A DNA stretch of 64,000 bases from Anthostomella pinea (Eukaryota > Ascomycota > Sordariomycetes > Xylariales > Xylariaceae): NCBI GenBank assembly GCA_963556695.1, contig CAUWAG010000010.1:3286001-3350000 (forward strand), read 5' to 3'. Of the stretch, positions 37,558-48,506 are shown piece by piece; the first letter of the stretch is position 1, and each line of letters begins with the position of its first letter. A model generated the notes under the pieces. That model was given only the letters and a program-made list of their open reading frames with translations, searched no databases and was not told where the DNA came from. The position numbers and the translations under genes were made by a program.

Positions 37558-39016
37558 TCAACGCAAACTACCGTAAGAAACAACAGCAACAGACTTCACC
37601 CTCGGAAATCCAGAAAGCCGTCCAGACGCATCAGCCCTAACCCGCTCCATCCACTCTCCTACATCCTTCAAGAAAGCCTCAACAGCCGCGCGATCCGACA
37701 TGTCGAACGGCTCCTCATCATGCGCGATCTGCGTCAGCTGCGCGCCGGCCATGAGCATCGTCATCGCATAGTCCTGATCGTCCACCACCGCCGGCCTGAC
37801 AACACGCCTTAACCCGCCCAGCCAGGATATCCAGCGGCAACCGGGGCTCCGCACAGGCCGGGCGCGCGAGCGCAACCGCGTCGACCGTGTCCAGCGCGCC
37901 CACCATGGCCGCGACGGAGCGCAGACCCCCAGTGACCACGCTGCGCGTCTTCCGCAGCCGCGGCGCGATGCCCGCCGCGAACTCGAGGAAGAAGGCCTCG
38001 CGGACGCGCGTGGTGTCCCTGCGGTGGTGCCACGCGGGGTCTTCATAAGTGCCGCCGGTCAGCTCGACGAGGTCGACGCCCTGCTGCTCGAGCATGTGGG
38101 CCAGCTGCGCCGCCTCGTCCGTGGTCATGCCGCGGTCCTGGAATTCGACGCTGTTGAGCTTGACGGCGACGACGAAGGCGGGCGAGGAGCGCGCGGCGCA
38201 AACGCCGTCGATGACCTCGTACAGGAAGCGCGCGCGGTTCGCAGGCGAGCCGCCGTAGAGGTCGGTGCGCCTGTTGGTCGACGCTGAGAGGAACTGGGCG
38301 AGCAAATGGCCGTGGGCGGCGTTGATCTGCTCCGCAAGGGTGCGTCAGTGGATGAGGGCGGAAGCATCATTTGTGACCAAGTGCTGATGGCTGAAGCTGA
38401 CATTGAAAAGAATTACGCAGGTAATTCGAAGACTGACCTCGATGCCATCGAAGCCTGCGCGCTCAAGATACACAGCGCTGTGGACAAACGCCGCCTGCAA
38501 TTCCCGGATCTCCTGCTCCGAGGCTGCGTGCGGCTTGTTGTACTTCACCTCCCCGACGCTCTTCACGAGCTGGATGTCAGAGGCGGATACGGGGTCGGCC
38601 TGCAGTTCAGGCACCGCGAGGCGTCCTGGATGAAGGACTTGGGCGATTACCAAGGACCCTCCGGCCTTGGCTTCGGTTGCGAGCTTCGCAAAGGTGTCGA
38701 ATCTTGGGCCTTCGAAAGGCGCACCGGGGGTTATGATGGTATTGCCCGCGGCCTCGAGGTGCTCTGGATGGATCAGTACATCGCCTGTCAGGATGATACC
38801 CCATCCCGCGGCGCCATAGTGCCGGTAGAGGTTAATCAGCTCCTTGGTGGGAGTACCGCGCTTCGAGGGCTCGTCCGGAGACCAGCTGCTCATGTGTTCT
38901 GATGTTGATGCCTTGATCAGACGGTTCTTGGCTGTGCGGCCAGAGAAAGCGAGATGGAGAGGCTCGCCCAGGGGCGCTGGGTCTACTTCTCCTTTTGCGG
39001 GATATCGGTTCGGCAT
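37558..39016 (-). pseudogene. NADH:flavin oxidoreductase (old yellow enzyme family), frameshifted
   Basis: Exon 1 (39016-38438) begins MPNRYPAKGEVDPAPLGEPL and has NRLIKASTSEHMSSW, GWGIILTGDVLIHPEHLEAA and AQVLHPGRLAVPE. Exon 2 (from 38326, 111-bp intron) gives [20 protein letters not shown] and [20 protein letters not shown], the FMN-barrel core, then [17 protein letters not shown] and [20 protein letters not shown]. Near 37803-37822 the frame shifts by one base: LPLDILAG is followed in another frame by [19 protein letters not shown] and runs to the TGA at 37558. No intron of usable size fits the shift. The family reduces activated C=C bonds with FMN and is common in secondary-metabolite loci. 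It would be about 450 residues if intact. Confidence 0.7.
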
Positions 39017-39802
39017 CTCGATCGTGGCGTTGGTGAGATGAAAAGGCAGAAAGCAGGGTTTGAATATGTGCCCAGAGATTGCTACTGTGAGTTCCAGGGA
39101 GAAGTCCTTTACACAGAATGCGAACAATCATGGTATTTATGGTGAAGGCGTCGTGCAAATACCGGTCCAGCCGAGGTGTATTTGGGCCGTCAGGCCACAG
39201 AACCACCCGCCAGTCATAGTATTGCGAAGCCAGAAACCTCCCGTTACCTGTAGACACATCACGACAAGCAGTATGCTGACGACCCGCGCGGTGCTGATTC
39301 CTTCCCCCCCTTGTTCGCTCACGGGTCGATGCTTTCGAGGCTGCCGGGTTGTTTGAAGAAAGCATGGGACGCGAATCACCATTCCAAGCCATTCCCTGCT
39401 CCAGAAGACGGTGAAGTGTTGGGTATCTTCCACGATGGTATACGAGCCACCCGGTATGCCACAGCTAAGCGACCAGCCCCTTTCGAAGTAAACCACCCGG
39501 CTTCCCGGACGTCAAGTGGGACCGCTCGGGTGGTTTCAGTTTGGCATGTCATGCTATCCGCATGGTTCCCCGTATCATATCCTTACTGGCTTCGATTTGG
39601 TACACCGACTTCCCAGATATGCAGCGATTCTGTGTCAGGACACTGATGAGGTACTGGGAGTAAGCTCGTCATGACGTGCAGTGAGTCCCAATTTGTCAGC
39701 TCACCCACCGACGATCTATCAAACGTCCTTCATCACAAACCTTGCCCATTTCCAAGGACTCGGGTCACACCATTGTCCAGACCGGGATAAGTTACCATAC
39801 CA
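39017..39802. other. Divergent region between the OYE gene and the AflR-like gene
   Basis: A likely bidirectional promoter of about 790 bp. It contains TCGGGTGG near 39528-39535 and TCGGGTC near 39769-39775, resembling half-sites bound by Zn2Cys6 proteins (CGG-type). No gene. Confidence 0.35.
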
Positions 39803-41156
39803 ATGGACCAGATGACAGATTCACCCGCAACGTCTCGCGGGTACATGTCGTCAAATGAGCCCAGAAGGGCAGTCACCTATCGAGCATCCTGTGACGCATG
39901 TCAGGACGGCAAGGTCAAGTGCAGCCAGGGTAAACCGACATGCAGAAGATGCGCCAAGAAGGGCGTCCGTTGCGTCTACAGCCCATGGAGGCGTATTGGC
40001 AGGCCCAGGAAAGCACAACTGGCGTCGAGGGAGTCAACACGCCATGATGAGGAGCAGCCGGAGTCTTGCATAGCAGGACTGACGCCTTGCGGCAGTCTCG
40101 CAGAAGGCCAACATGAGATTGTTGCCGACGCGCTGTCAGGTCTCAGTCAAAGCCATGCTGCGGCCAACTCTACAGCTGCACTACAGAATGAGCCGGATAG
40201 CTCCAGCTCTGGAAGAACAGGCACTGATCTGGGTAGTGTTGCTACCCAGACGCCCGGCGCGTTGTCGTCCATTCATGTATTACCAGGCGCCAATGGGGGA
40301 TACCCACACCCTGCGGCGATTCCATGGAACGGGGGACAAGAGAACGACCCGGGATGGGATGACATTGCAAGGAATATGCACCCCCACGAGACAGGCCCGA
40401 GAATAACACCAGAGGCGTTTGCAAGTGGCCCGACTGAGCCAATTACACCCGACGCCGGGCCGGACTGCTGCGTCGCCATCCTGACCCGGACCGCGAAGCT
40501 GGAACAGGCATTGGCCGTAGAATCATCTGCGCCGCCGATTCACTTCATCCTCGAGGCCGAGCGCGACACCCGCGCCCTCAAGAACAGCCTCTTTTCCTGC
40601 CGGGGCCATGTCCGCCGTGGGCTAGCCAACGACAATAACAACGCCGACGACGCCCAAAACTGTCTCTCGTCAAGCCGCCCCGTTCTGCATTACCTGTCTC
40701 TACTCATAGACCGGATCGTTGGCCTGCTCGAGGCGTCCTTCCGCCTCGCAGCCGACGCGGGAACGGCCATGCAGGACGCCTCCTGGTCCGGCAGCGAGAT
40801 CCCCCCCCACGTCGGCGAGGCGTCTCGATCGCTGCTTCCGTGGCCTGTTGGAGGGGCCATGCGTGTTCCCCCTGCCGGCCGGGAACCTGGAGCTGCGCTT
40901 GGGGGGTTACGTAGTGGATAACCCGGTCAAGGGACGGGCATTGAGGCGGATGTTGCAGTTGCGGACGCGGAAGTTGCTGGTTATGTTAGGGGACGTGGAA
41001 GACGCGTTGCAGGGAGGCCGGGGCACAGAACGTGCGGGTGGCACGTTGGACTGGGGTTGTAGTGGGGCGTTGATAGACACGGCTACAATGCCTTTGGTCC
41101 GGGACTTAATTCGGCGCGTGGGAGCGTTGCGAGGGGCGATGTCATTGGTAGAATGA
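39803..41156 (+). CDS. AflR-like Zn2Cys6 transcription factor with a frameshift at a C8 run
   Basis: The first frame (39803 to about 40808) carries a full binuclear zinc cluster, CDACQDGKVKC...CRRCAKKGVRC (spacing C2-6-6-2-6), a basic linker RRIGRPRKAQ, a Ser/Pro-rich middle, and the start of an AflR-type C-terminal domain (DCCVAILTRTAKLEQALAVE, LHYLSLLIDRIVGLLEASF). The protein-like sequence then continues in the next frame to the TAG/TGA region at 41156 (LELRLGGYVVDNPVKGRALR, LRTRKLLVMLGDVEDAL). The switch coincides with CCCCCCCC at 40801-40808; one C fewer would give 450 residues. AflR-type proteins activate secondary-metabolite clusters. It may be a real break or a homopolymer error. Confidence 0.7.
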
Positions 41157-41347
41157 GGGTTTTAAAAAGTGCATGGCATCGGAAGACACCAGAAGACCAT
41201 GTGTTCGTCCTCGCAATTGAAACTTCGCTGCAGGGTGACGCTCGTCGACGTAGCCGTGTGGTTGCCACCGCATTCCATCATACATGTGGCCTGTCTCGGA
41301 CTCCTCGGCTTGACGATACGTGTGTCAATCCACGAACAAAGGGCTAT

Positions 41348-41998
41348 CTACCAGCTCGAGGACGTGCCGATGCCGTGGGTTTTGCCCAGCAAGCAGAACA
41401 ACCTGGAAATAAGCTCCTTCATCCCACGGCCTTGCAGCGGTGACTCAAACTCGGGTAAGGCATGCTGGTCAAGCAGTCGGGTCTCCTCTTCGATGTCCTG
41501 TAAGACGGCACCTAAGCGGATGACTGAGTAACGTAGGGCTTCCTGGTATACGATAGCAACCTCTTCCTCGTCGTCAATCTCCAGCTCGCATGTGAAGGCC
41601 GGGGCAACGTTGGGCTTTAGAGAGCCCATGTTCTCCACCGACCTCACTCTAGGCACGGGAAGGGATCCAAGCCTCGACGCCTGCGGTGCTGGAGGTCGAG
41701 CCGTCCCCAGCAGTTCCTCTACCGCCGTCTCGTAGAGCTTCAGAACGCGACCAGTGGCATCAGCCACCAGGCTGAAAACCACCGGGACCAAGTGAGCATC
41801 CGAGTTGGCACAGCCGTTGAGGTGCTCCCAGTGCTGCACCAAGTTGCGGCCAATGGTGAGGCTGTCACTCAGAGACATGTTGTTCTCTGCCCCTGTTTGC
41901 GTTGATGGGGACGATAGGAGATAGGGTGGTTGAGACTGGCTCACAACTCTCATGGTCGCGGCGAAACAGTCGCAGGACGGGTCTGGAGGTGCTGTCAT
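41348..41998 (-). CDS. AflR-like regulatory-domain protein without a zinc cluster
   Basis: An open frame of 216 codons starts at an ATG (41998). Its sequence resembles the AflR-family C-terminal domain: CDCFAATMRVV, LTIGRNLVQHWEHLNGCANS, HLVPVVFSLVADATGRVLKL and ETAVEELLG, then EVAIVYQEALRYSVIRLGAV. A DNA-binding cluster should precede this domain, but none is seen in any minus frame up to 42700, only low-complexity open frames. It may be a 5'-truncated copy or a stand-alone regulatory domain. It faces the complete AflR-like gene tail to tail 190 bp away, which suggests a shared origin or locus. Confidence 0.5.
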   Translation of the reverse strand: MTAPPDPSCDCFAATMRVVSQSQPPYLLSSPSTQTGAENNMSLSDSLTIGRNLVQHWEHLNGCANSDAHLVPVVFSLVADATGRVLKLYETAVEELLGTARPPAPQASRLGSLPVPRVRSVENMGSLKPNVAPAFTCELEIDDEEEVAIVYQEALRYSVIRLGAVLQDIEEETRLLDQHALPEFESPLQGRGMKELISRLFCLLGKTHGIGTSSSW

Positions 41999-43204
41999 CT
42001 TGTCCTTCGATACTCAAGACTCGACTCGTGAACATTGAGTTGGCTGGAACGTTTTTCGTGATCGAAGACAAATCACCATTTGAGCATGGCCCGGCAGCCC
42101 GGGTCCTTCGTCCAGGGTTGGCTGAATGAGCGTCGGGCCCTTTTGTTGAGTCGGGTCCTTTCCGAGCTTCCCTGCAAGTTCGAGATACTGTGAGCCACGC
42201 CAAGAGGTCCTCTAGTTACAGCAGAAGCGGGTGCGCCATCGTGCAAGCCTCGGGGACGACAATGTCTCCAGTGGTGTTTTTTGAGTCTGCTCTGTGATAT
42301 GTTCTCGACGAAGGAAGGGTGATGAGACGTTGACACTCAGTTCATGAGCCCACCTCTGCTGACTCCATACCTTGGGTTCTGTCTGGCAATGGACCTCGCG
42401 AAAAGTCGTCCTGTAAGCATAAGTATCTTGGCCATAAAGGGATAAAGGCCATGGTGGTTCCCGCTCGTTTGTGGATGAATAAGGTAGTGACTGACGATGG
42501 GGTGGATGTGGTGATGACGGGGGCGGCATCGAGGAATGCTGCAGTTTTATGCAGGGTCTCACCCAAAGTTCAAACCCCACCATCCCCTCCTCCACCACTG
42601 ACCACTGCACCTTCCTCGACATCTGCAAAAGTACCTCCAGCTTACAAAGGCGTCACCGAGGCCACCGCAGCTGCCTGTACGTAAGTCCCTTTGCCCGCCC
42701 AGCTCCAAGTCCGAAACACCTTCGTCTTGCAGCTAAATTACATCCATTTTCGAGCCCCTCCCTCGCGAAGCAGTAACAACGACACCCACGAGATACCACT
42801 ACAACAACTTCAACGATCCAAACCGACCGCGTATCCGACCTGGGAACCCTCTCGACTATCGAGGTTATATCTTTTAAGCCTACCTGCAGCAGGTGCCCGG
42901 CGCCCTCGAGAAGCTCGCCATTGACCCAAGGCGACACAGCACGCGCTACAGCACCAGGCAAGCGACGCGAACGCGCCATCGCTCCACGACTTTGGCGGCT
43001 ACACCCAGAAGAACACGCCATCTTACCCTGACAGTAAGGAGAAGACAGCAGCGAAGAGAAGGGCCCGGCAGATCTGTCGGTTTGAAGCGATTGCCCTCAT
43101 ACGAACAGCAAGTGCGCGCCGAGAGGCGAGACGAAGTCCGGACAACGGGGAATAATTAGAATTGGAGGGCAAACATAAGACCCGAGAGGGATCGACCAAG
43201 GAAT
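41999..43204. other. Intergenic and 5' leader of the prenyltransferase gene
   Basis: No gene is supported. The last 500 bp before 43205 are CT/CA-rich in the manner of fungal promoters and leaders. Confidence 0.4.
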
Positions 43205-44390
43205 ATGGCGACGCTGCTGCACGAGTCAAACACGTACTCGGCCAACCCGCAGTGGGATGATGTCACGCCTATTCCACAGGTCGAGCCTGAGGGCGCGCTG
43301 GCCGCCATCGCGTATCCAGAAGATTACGCCGAGGGTTCGTTCACCCTCGTACTGCTGGCAGACTTGAACGTCCATCCGGTCTCAGCCGTGGAGGAGGAGG
43401 TCGTTGCATGTACGCACAGACGCTGACCCTGGAACTATAGCAATGTCCTATCTGCGCGCCGTCATGGCCGCGAAAGAGCTATCGAGGCGCTGTCTCGGAC
43501 TGACAGAGCACATCATATCAATGAACCCGGCACACTACACGGTGTGGCTGTACCGGTTCGAGAACGTCGAGGCGCTCGGCATCTTGATCCCAGACGAGCT
43601 GGCCTGGCTGAACGAGGTGTCGCTCATGCACCTGAAGAACTACCAGATCTGGCACCACCGGCAGCAGCTTATAGATCACTACTACCCAACCCTGATCGAC
43701 AACGACGAGGGTAAAGAAGGGAACAAGGACACCCCATCGTCATCATCATCCCCCACGAGGCAGCAATACCCCAACGAAAAGGTCGCCGCACTCGCCGCCT
43801 CGGAGCGCGCCTTCCTCACGCAGATGCTCGAGCAGGACACCAAGAACTACCACGTGTGGAGCTACCGGCAGTACCTGGTGCGCAAGCTGGGCGCGTTCGG
43901 CGACCCGGCGGAGCTGCGCAGCATCGAGGCCCTCGTCGACGAGGACGTTCGCAACAACTCGGCCTGGTCGCACCGCTTCTTCCTCGCCTTCAGCGACCCG
44001 GTCCACACGACGCCCGGCTCGCACGCCACGGAGCACGACCCGGCGGTCCCGGCCGCCATCGTCGACCGCGAGGTTGCGTACGCCCAGGCCAAGATCGGCC
44101 TCGCGCCCCAGAACCAGAGCCCCTGGAACTACCTGCGCGGCGCGCTGGTGAAGGGCGGGCGCGCGCTGGGGAGCGTGCGGGCGTTTGCCGAGGGCTTTGT
44201 CGAGGGGCTGGGCGAGGGCGACGAGAAGGAGAGGGTGCGCAGCTCGCATGCGCTGGATCTGCTTGCCGTTATCTATAAAGAAGCTGGCGAGCGGGAGAGG
44301 GCCGACTTGTGTCTGCGGCGGCTGGGCGACAAGTGGGATCGCATACGCAAGGGGTACTGGGAGTACCGGCGTCGGCTGCTGGACTCCTAG
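43205..44390 (+). CDS. RAM2: Protein farnesyltransferase/geranylgeranyltransferase type I alpha subunit
   Basis: Exons 43205-43334 and 43441-44390 (106-bp intron, phase 1, donor GTTCGT, branch CGCTGAC) give 359 residues. Prenyltransferase alpha repeats are visible: NPAHYTVWLYRFENVEAL, NYQIWHHRQQLIDHYYP, NYHVWSYRQYLVRKLG, NNSAWSHRFFLAFSD and NQSPWNYLRGALVKGG. The subunit is shared by farnesyltransferase and GGTase I and pairs with a beta subunit to prenylate CAAX proteins such as Ras and Rho in the cytosol. A Ser/Pro/Thr insert (about 43725-43765) separates two repeats. Its product would be the substrate of the Ste24 protease encoded at 24.5 kb. Intact. Confidence 0.93.
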
Positions 44391-45129
44391 TCCTTTATAC
44401 CTCAGTTGGTTGGGGGTTTGAAACGTGTCATCTTGTTCATGTTGATTGGAACTCTCTAAGAGTCCTGGATGAGCCGTCGATCTTGGCGGCGGCTCCTAGA
44501 TAAGCATTGGTCACATGAACCGGTGTCTAATAGATTTTGTGAAGCGTGCGTAGTATTCAAAGTCAGATATTCCAATAGGAATGGGGTTCTTGATGCGTGA
44601 TTATTTCTCTTGTTTTCGTGCTTCCTATAGGGCAAGACGTCTAGAGCCCAGGGGCGCATTTCGTCCCGGACACCTGGACTCCGTTGATTCCCAGCTCGTG
44701 ATATCTGTCCACCACGATCTCCGTCTAGATGACGAAATGTACTATCGCCTGTACGATCAAGGTAGCCTGACCTTCTGAGATCCGGTACCTATCGAAGACT
44801 CGCGTTGCTTTGCCGTGGAGTTTGTTTCCTGGACCCTAGCTCAATTACCGCAGCCGGCGTCTCCAACATGGCCTCAGGACCTAGGGCTGACACCTGCGAA
44901 GTCTTATCGGATAGGTTGGCTCTATCCGTCCCATTCTCTCCTATTGAATTTCACCCCTCGGCGCCCCTCAGCGGCAGGCATCCAAGTAGTACTAGCAGCA
45001 AGCAGCAGGCTCACGGTCTCACCATGTCCGGGGGTCTGTCTGGTCTGGTCCGGGGACAGGAATCTCGCACAGCCATCCGCGAATCAGATCGGAGGAAATC
45101 AAATCGAGCCGTTACCACAGAACTGAAAT
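44391..45129. other. Convergent 3' flanks
   Basis: No gene is supported between the prenyltransferase and the Mtr2-like gene. Confidence 0.4.
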
Positions 45130-45952
45130 TCACAAGACGCGGAAGTTCTGACTAACGACGACCCAGCGCCGCAGACCCCTGGCGGCCTTGGGGCTCAGCG
45201 CCTCCCAGTGCGGCACCAGCACCCAGGACTCGTTGAAGGCCTTGTCCTCGGCGCCGTCCTCGCCGGGCCGGCCGTAGCGCACCGTGCCGCTGACCTGCAG
45301 CGCGAAGCTGACGCGGTCGCCGTCTTTGATGCTCTTCTGGACTTTGCTGCTGCTACCACTACTTCCGCCTGCACTCGCACCTCCACTTTCCCCCGCTGCT
45401 GTCCCAGAGGCGCCTGAGCTCCCGCCCAGCGACTCGGGACACCCGATGCAGAAGTTGGCGTTGACGGACTGCGCGTCGAAGCTGGCGATCTCGTAGGCGA
45501 CGGGCCCGCCCTGCGTGTTGAGCAGGGCCTCATACTCCTGCGCGGCGCCGGGTCCATCCCCCAAATGCCGCCCGTTGATGCTGATGTCGGGCGTCACCGA
45601 CGCCGCCGTCAGCAGCGGCGACGTGCTGGCGTAGTAGTTGGCGAGCCCGTGCCGCCGGTTGAGCGACTCGTAGTAGTGGTCTATGAAGTTTTGCGCGGCT
45701 GCATGTGTGGTGTTAGCTTGGACTGGTTGGCCTGCTTATTGGTAGGTTGGTATTGGGGATCGATAGGATGGGAAATAGGGGGGCGGTGATAGGGGGGAAG
45801 GGCGCAGGAGGGGATAGACCGACTGGGGACATGGGTAGAGAGAGGAGGGTGGTGAGTCAGCCTGGCATGGCTTGTGATTTAGGGTAGGTAATTTACTTAC
45901 CCTCGCTCACGACTCTGGCCTGGGTCTCAGCGTTTGGTAATGGCAGGGCCAT
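45130..45952 (-). CDS. MTR2: NTF2-like protein, probable mRNA-export factor Mtr2
   Basis: Exons 45952-45901 and 45698-45130 (202-bp intron, phase 1) give 206 residues. The start MALPLPNAETQARVVSEAAQ leads into an NTF2 fold: NFIDHYYESLNRRHGLANYY, a TPDISINGRHLGDG loop, YEIASFDAQSVNANFCIG, a Ser/Gly-rich insert (about 45345-45425), then VSFALQVSGTVRYG and RWVVVSQNFRVL. Fungal Mtr2 is the small partner of Mex67 and has this layout with a C-terminal R-W...SQ-x-FR end. The alternative is another NTF2-domain protein. The gene could start further upstream in the same frame, but this ATG is best placed before the fold. Confidence 0.7.
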
Positions 45953-46852
45953 GGCGAGTGGTGAATGGTGGGCTTCGACTAATGCAAATTGGTGCGTGCT
46001 TCGAGCGGCGGCGGAGCAGCTAGAGACGCGAACAAGAGTTGTCGGAAGGAGTTGGTTCGGATCTGTGGTGACGATATGTCTCGGAAGTAGCGGTAGAGCT
46101 GGCTGCATGGTCAGCATCTGTTGTGGCTGTGTGTAATGATTTCAAGTCACCTACGCAGCTTCAAGGGTGGTGACTGATGTGGATTATTGGACTCATGAGC
46201 GACGATGAGGTCAGATGGACAAGCCAATCTTTTCAGCGTACCGGTATGTTGTGTCGCAGTCGCAGTCGCGGTCGCTCCGAGCTTGGGGCTACGCGTCTGA
46301 TGCCAGGATAGCTGGGAGTGTGTTGAGGATGAGATAGATGGTGCTCTATTTTGCGAGGTGGAATGGAGTTCGTTAAGGGAGAGAAAAAGGCTGAGTGAGG
46401 TTTGTTGCCTCTACAGTTTGCGTCACTGTGTGGGACCACTCTGACGGGCTTAATGGAAGCCTGGAATGGAGAATGCACAGTGCGGATTACTCAGCGAAAT
46501 TCAAAGGATGCCATTTGGATTCTTTCAGAGTGGATGGTGAAATGGTGACAACCCGGGACACGCACGACGTGACCGCGGCTTGGAAAGTGACGGTTGGTCT
46601 CGTCACCATTGAGCAGATGATGATGTGCGTATTGTGTTATTATATTCTACCTCCGTTGACAGCCCAGAAGATGGGACCCATGCCCAGGTCCAACAACAAA
46701 TAAGGTACCATTGCAAGAGGTCGAGACAGCCAGCTAGGCACGTATTACGCGAATGGAAAGCGTGGAGTGCACCTCTGGCAAGGGTCCATGCATGCTACAG
46801 GCAGGCAGACAGGCAACAAAGGCAAGAAAAAAAAAGGTAAAGGTATCAAAAA
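45953..46852. other. Intergenic
   Basis: Upstream region of the Mtr2-like gene. An A-rich run (AAGAAAAAAAAAGG) lies at 46825-46838. No gene. Confidence 0.4.
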
Positions 46853-47014
46853 GCTCACACTCAGGAGGGGTCGAACCGATAGGCTCCTGAGTGCTACGAA
46901 AACCATCTTTAAGACCTTCGAGGGTGCTAGTTTATCTGGCCCGTAGGGTGTAGATCGATGCGGAGCGCAATGGAGGTATAATCTGTTACCATTGCGCCAT
47001 TACACCAGGTTGAG
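46853..47014 (-). ncRNA. Candidate RNA polymerase III transcript with two strong hairpins
   Basis: Read on the minus strand there is an A-box TGGTGTAATGG (47007-46997), a B-box GGTTCGACCCC (46877-46867) and a T5 terminator at 46848-46852 just past the 3' end. Between them, GCGCAATGG pairs with CCATTGCGC (9 bp, about 46996-46964) right after the A-box, and CACTCAGGAG pairs with CTCCTGAGTG (46893-46884 with 46867-46858, 10 bp, 16-nt loop containing the B-box core). The boxes are 119 nt apart. The sequence does not fold as a tRNA with one intron, because the acceptor and T stems fail to pair. Its identity is unknown. Confidence 0.4.
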
Positions 47015-47218
47015 GATTTGGTGATTTGTTTGCATACTTATTATGCCTTGCGGGCCAGGTCAGCTACCAGTCAGTCGCCCGGCAACATGTAGGAGCACTC
47101 TTGTCTGTTGGATCTGTCTAATATAGGTATTACTAGAATTAACCTAGTACCAAGAACACCGTCTATAATCGCTTGCTGAACGATGAACCATACCGAATGT
47201 TTTTGCCATAACCTGCAG

Positions 47219-48506
47219 CTAGCCTGACACATCGCTCGCAGAAGGCGTCTGTCGTATGCCACACTGCTCGAGGGGCATCGCTATGAGATGCCGATGTTCA
47301 AGAGGCAAAAGCCCCTCGATCGCAAGCAGGATCGGCTGTACCCTGCCCTTGAGCCACCACTTATTCCTGAACCGATACATCAAGATGCACCAGAACCCCA
47401 TCACGATCAACGCGGCGGGATGTTTCCGGCCAAGGTGCTCTTTGAAGATGTCGCCCAGAGTAGGGATCCACCTCCACGCCGCGCTCTTCAGCTGGACATC
47501 GTCTCTCGCGCGGTCGGACATTGTGAAGCTGTAGCGCAGCGTATCGATGACCCTGGAAAATTCGGGTCTGAGTTCCTCGCAGACAGGCAGCTTGTCTTTG
47601 AGAGACACCAACTCCAGACCGGTGGCGGAATCCTCTATGTCGTCCAAGTTCATCCTGGACATGTCGCCCAGAATGGCACGCATCGGAGACGCAAGAAGAG
47701 TGGTGCGGTTCTGTCTAGTGATCGCGCTGCAGCCGTCGATAAGCAGCAGCCACTTGGGCGGGCTCTGCGTCTCTTCGTCAGAGATCAGAGAGAGGGGATC
47801 CTTCGCATTCCCGATGCTGTACGGGATAATGAGGGCCGCGGTAGCGAAGAGGGCTTGACAATTCCCCGGGCCGCTGGTTGCAAGGGCCTCCCTGAGCAGC
47901 GGAAGCGCCTGAGCGTGATGCTCCGCCGAGATGCGGTCGAGCGTGTCGGTCTGCTGAGGCTGTGACAGCTTCAAGTGCATGGCGGACATGGCTAGGAGAT
48001 GGTGAAGAAGATAGGGGTGCTGAGTGGCCAGCTCCGGCACCGTCTCACACCAGGCTGTTGCTGAAGCGGCATCATCACCATGCTCTACGCCAACGGACTT
48101 GATGAAATGGCGGAACAAGGCGAAATCGGTGAAGTCAAAAAAAGACGTGACCGGGCTACTGGGTGGAAATGCTATGGCTGTTGTAACGTTTGCTTGAGGA
48201 TCCAGACTGCACGGGAGCCGCCTCTTGAAGCAGTATGAGCAAGGCTTCTTCTCATCGCACTTGATCAGACGCGTTCATGTTAGCTTTTGAGTCGGAGGCA
48301 GTGTGAAAGGGGTTCCCCGTTGAATAGGAGACTGACCTTGACTTTCTTGGACTTGCACTGTCTGCAACCTGTTATATGACGAAGTTAGCGACTGCCCAAG
48401 TTCGAAGCATATAAGTATCATCAATTGCCAACCTACCTCCCCGGGACTTGGTGTGTGCTCTTCGTGCTGTTGGCGGCATATTCATTTCAAATGAGGTTTT
48501 CACCAT
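47219..48506 (-). pseudogene. Zn2Cys6 fungal-specific transcription factor, zinc cluster disrupted by 2 nt
   Basis: Exon 1 (48506-48437; alternative starts 48485 or 48479) reads PPTARRAHTKSRG. Exon 2 (48370-48337) should supply GCxxCKSKKVK but has two extra bases (GTGT at 48360-48363), so the first Cys and the rest lie in different frames. Exon 3 (48259-47219) continues CDEKKPCSYCFKRRLPC and a long regulatory domain with DFTDFALFRHFIKSVG, HPYLLHHLLAMSAMHLKLS and WKWIP-like helices (AAWRWIPTLGDIFKEH), typical of sterol-uptake-type C6 regulators. A weak alternative donor (GTTGGC) would keep frame but lose the first Cys. So the protein is either disrupted or an atypical five-Cys cluster. Confidence 0.6.
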
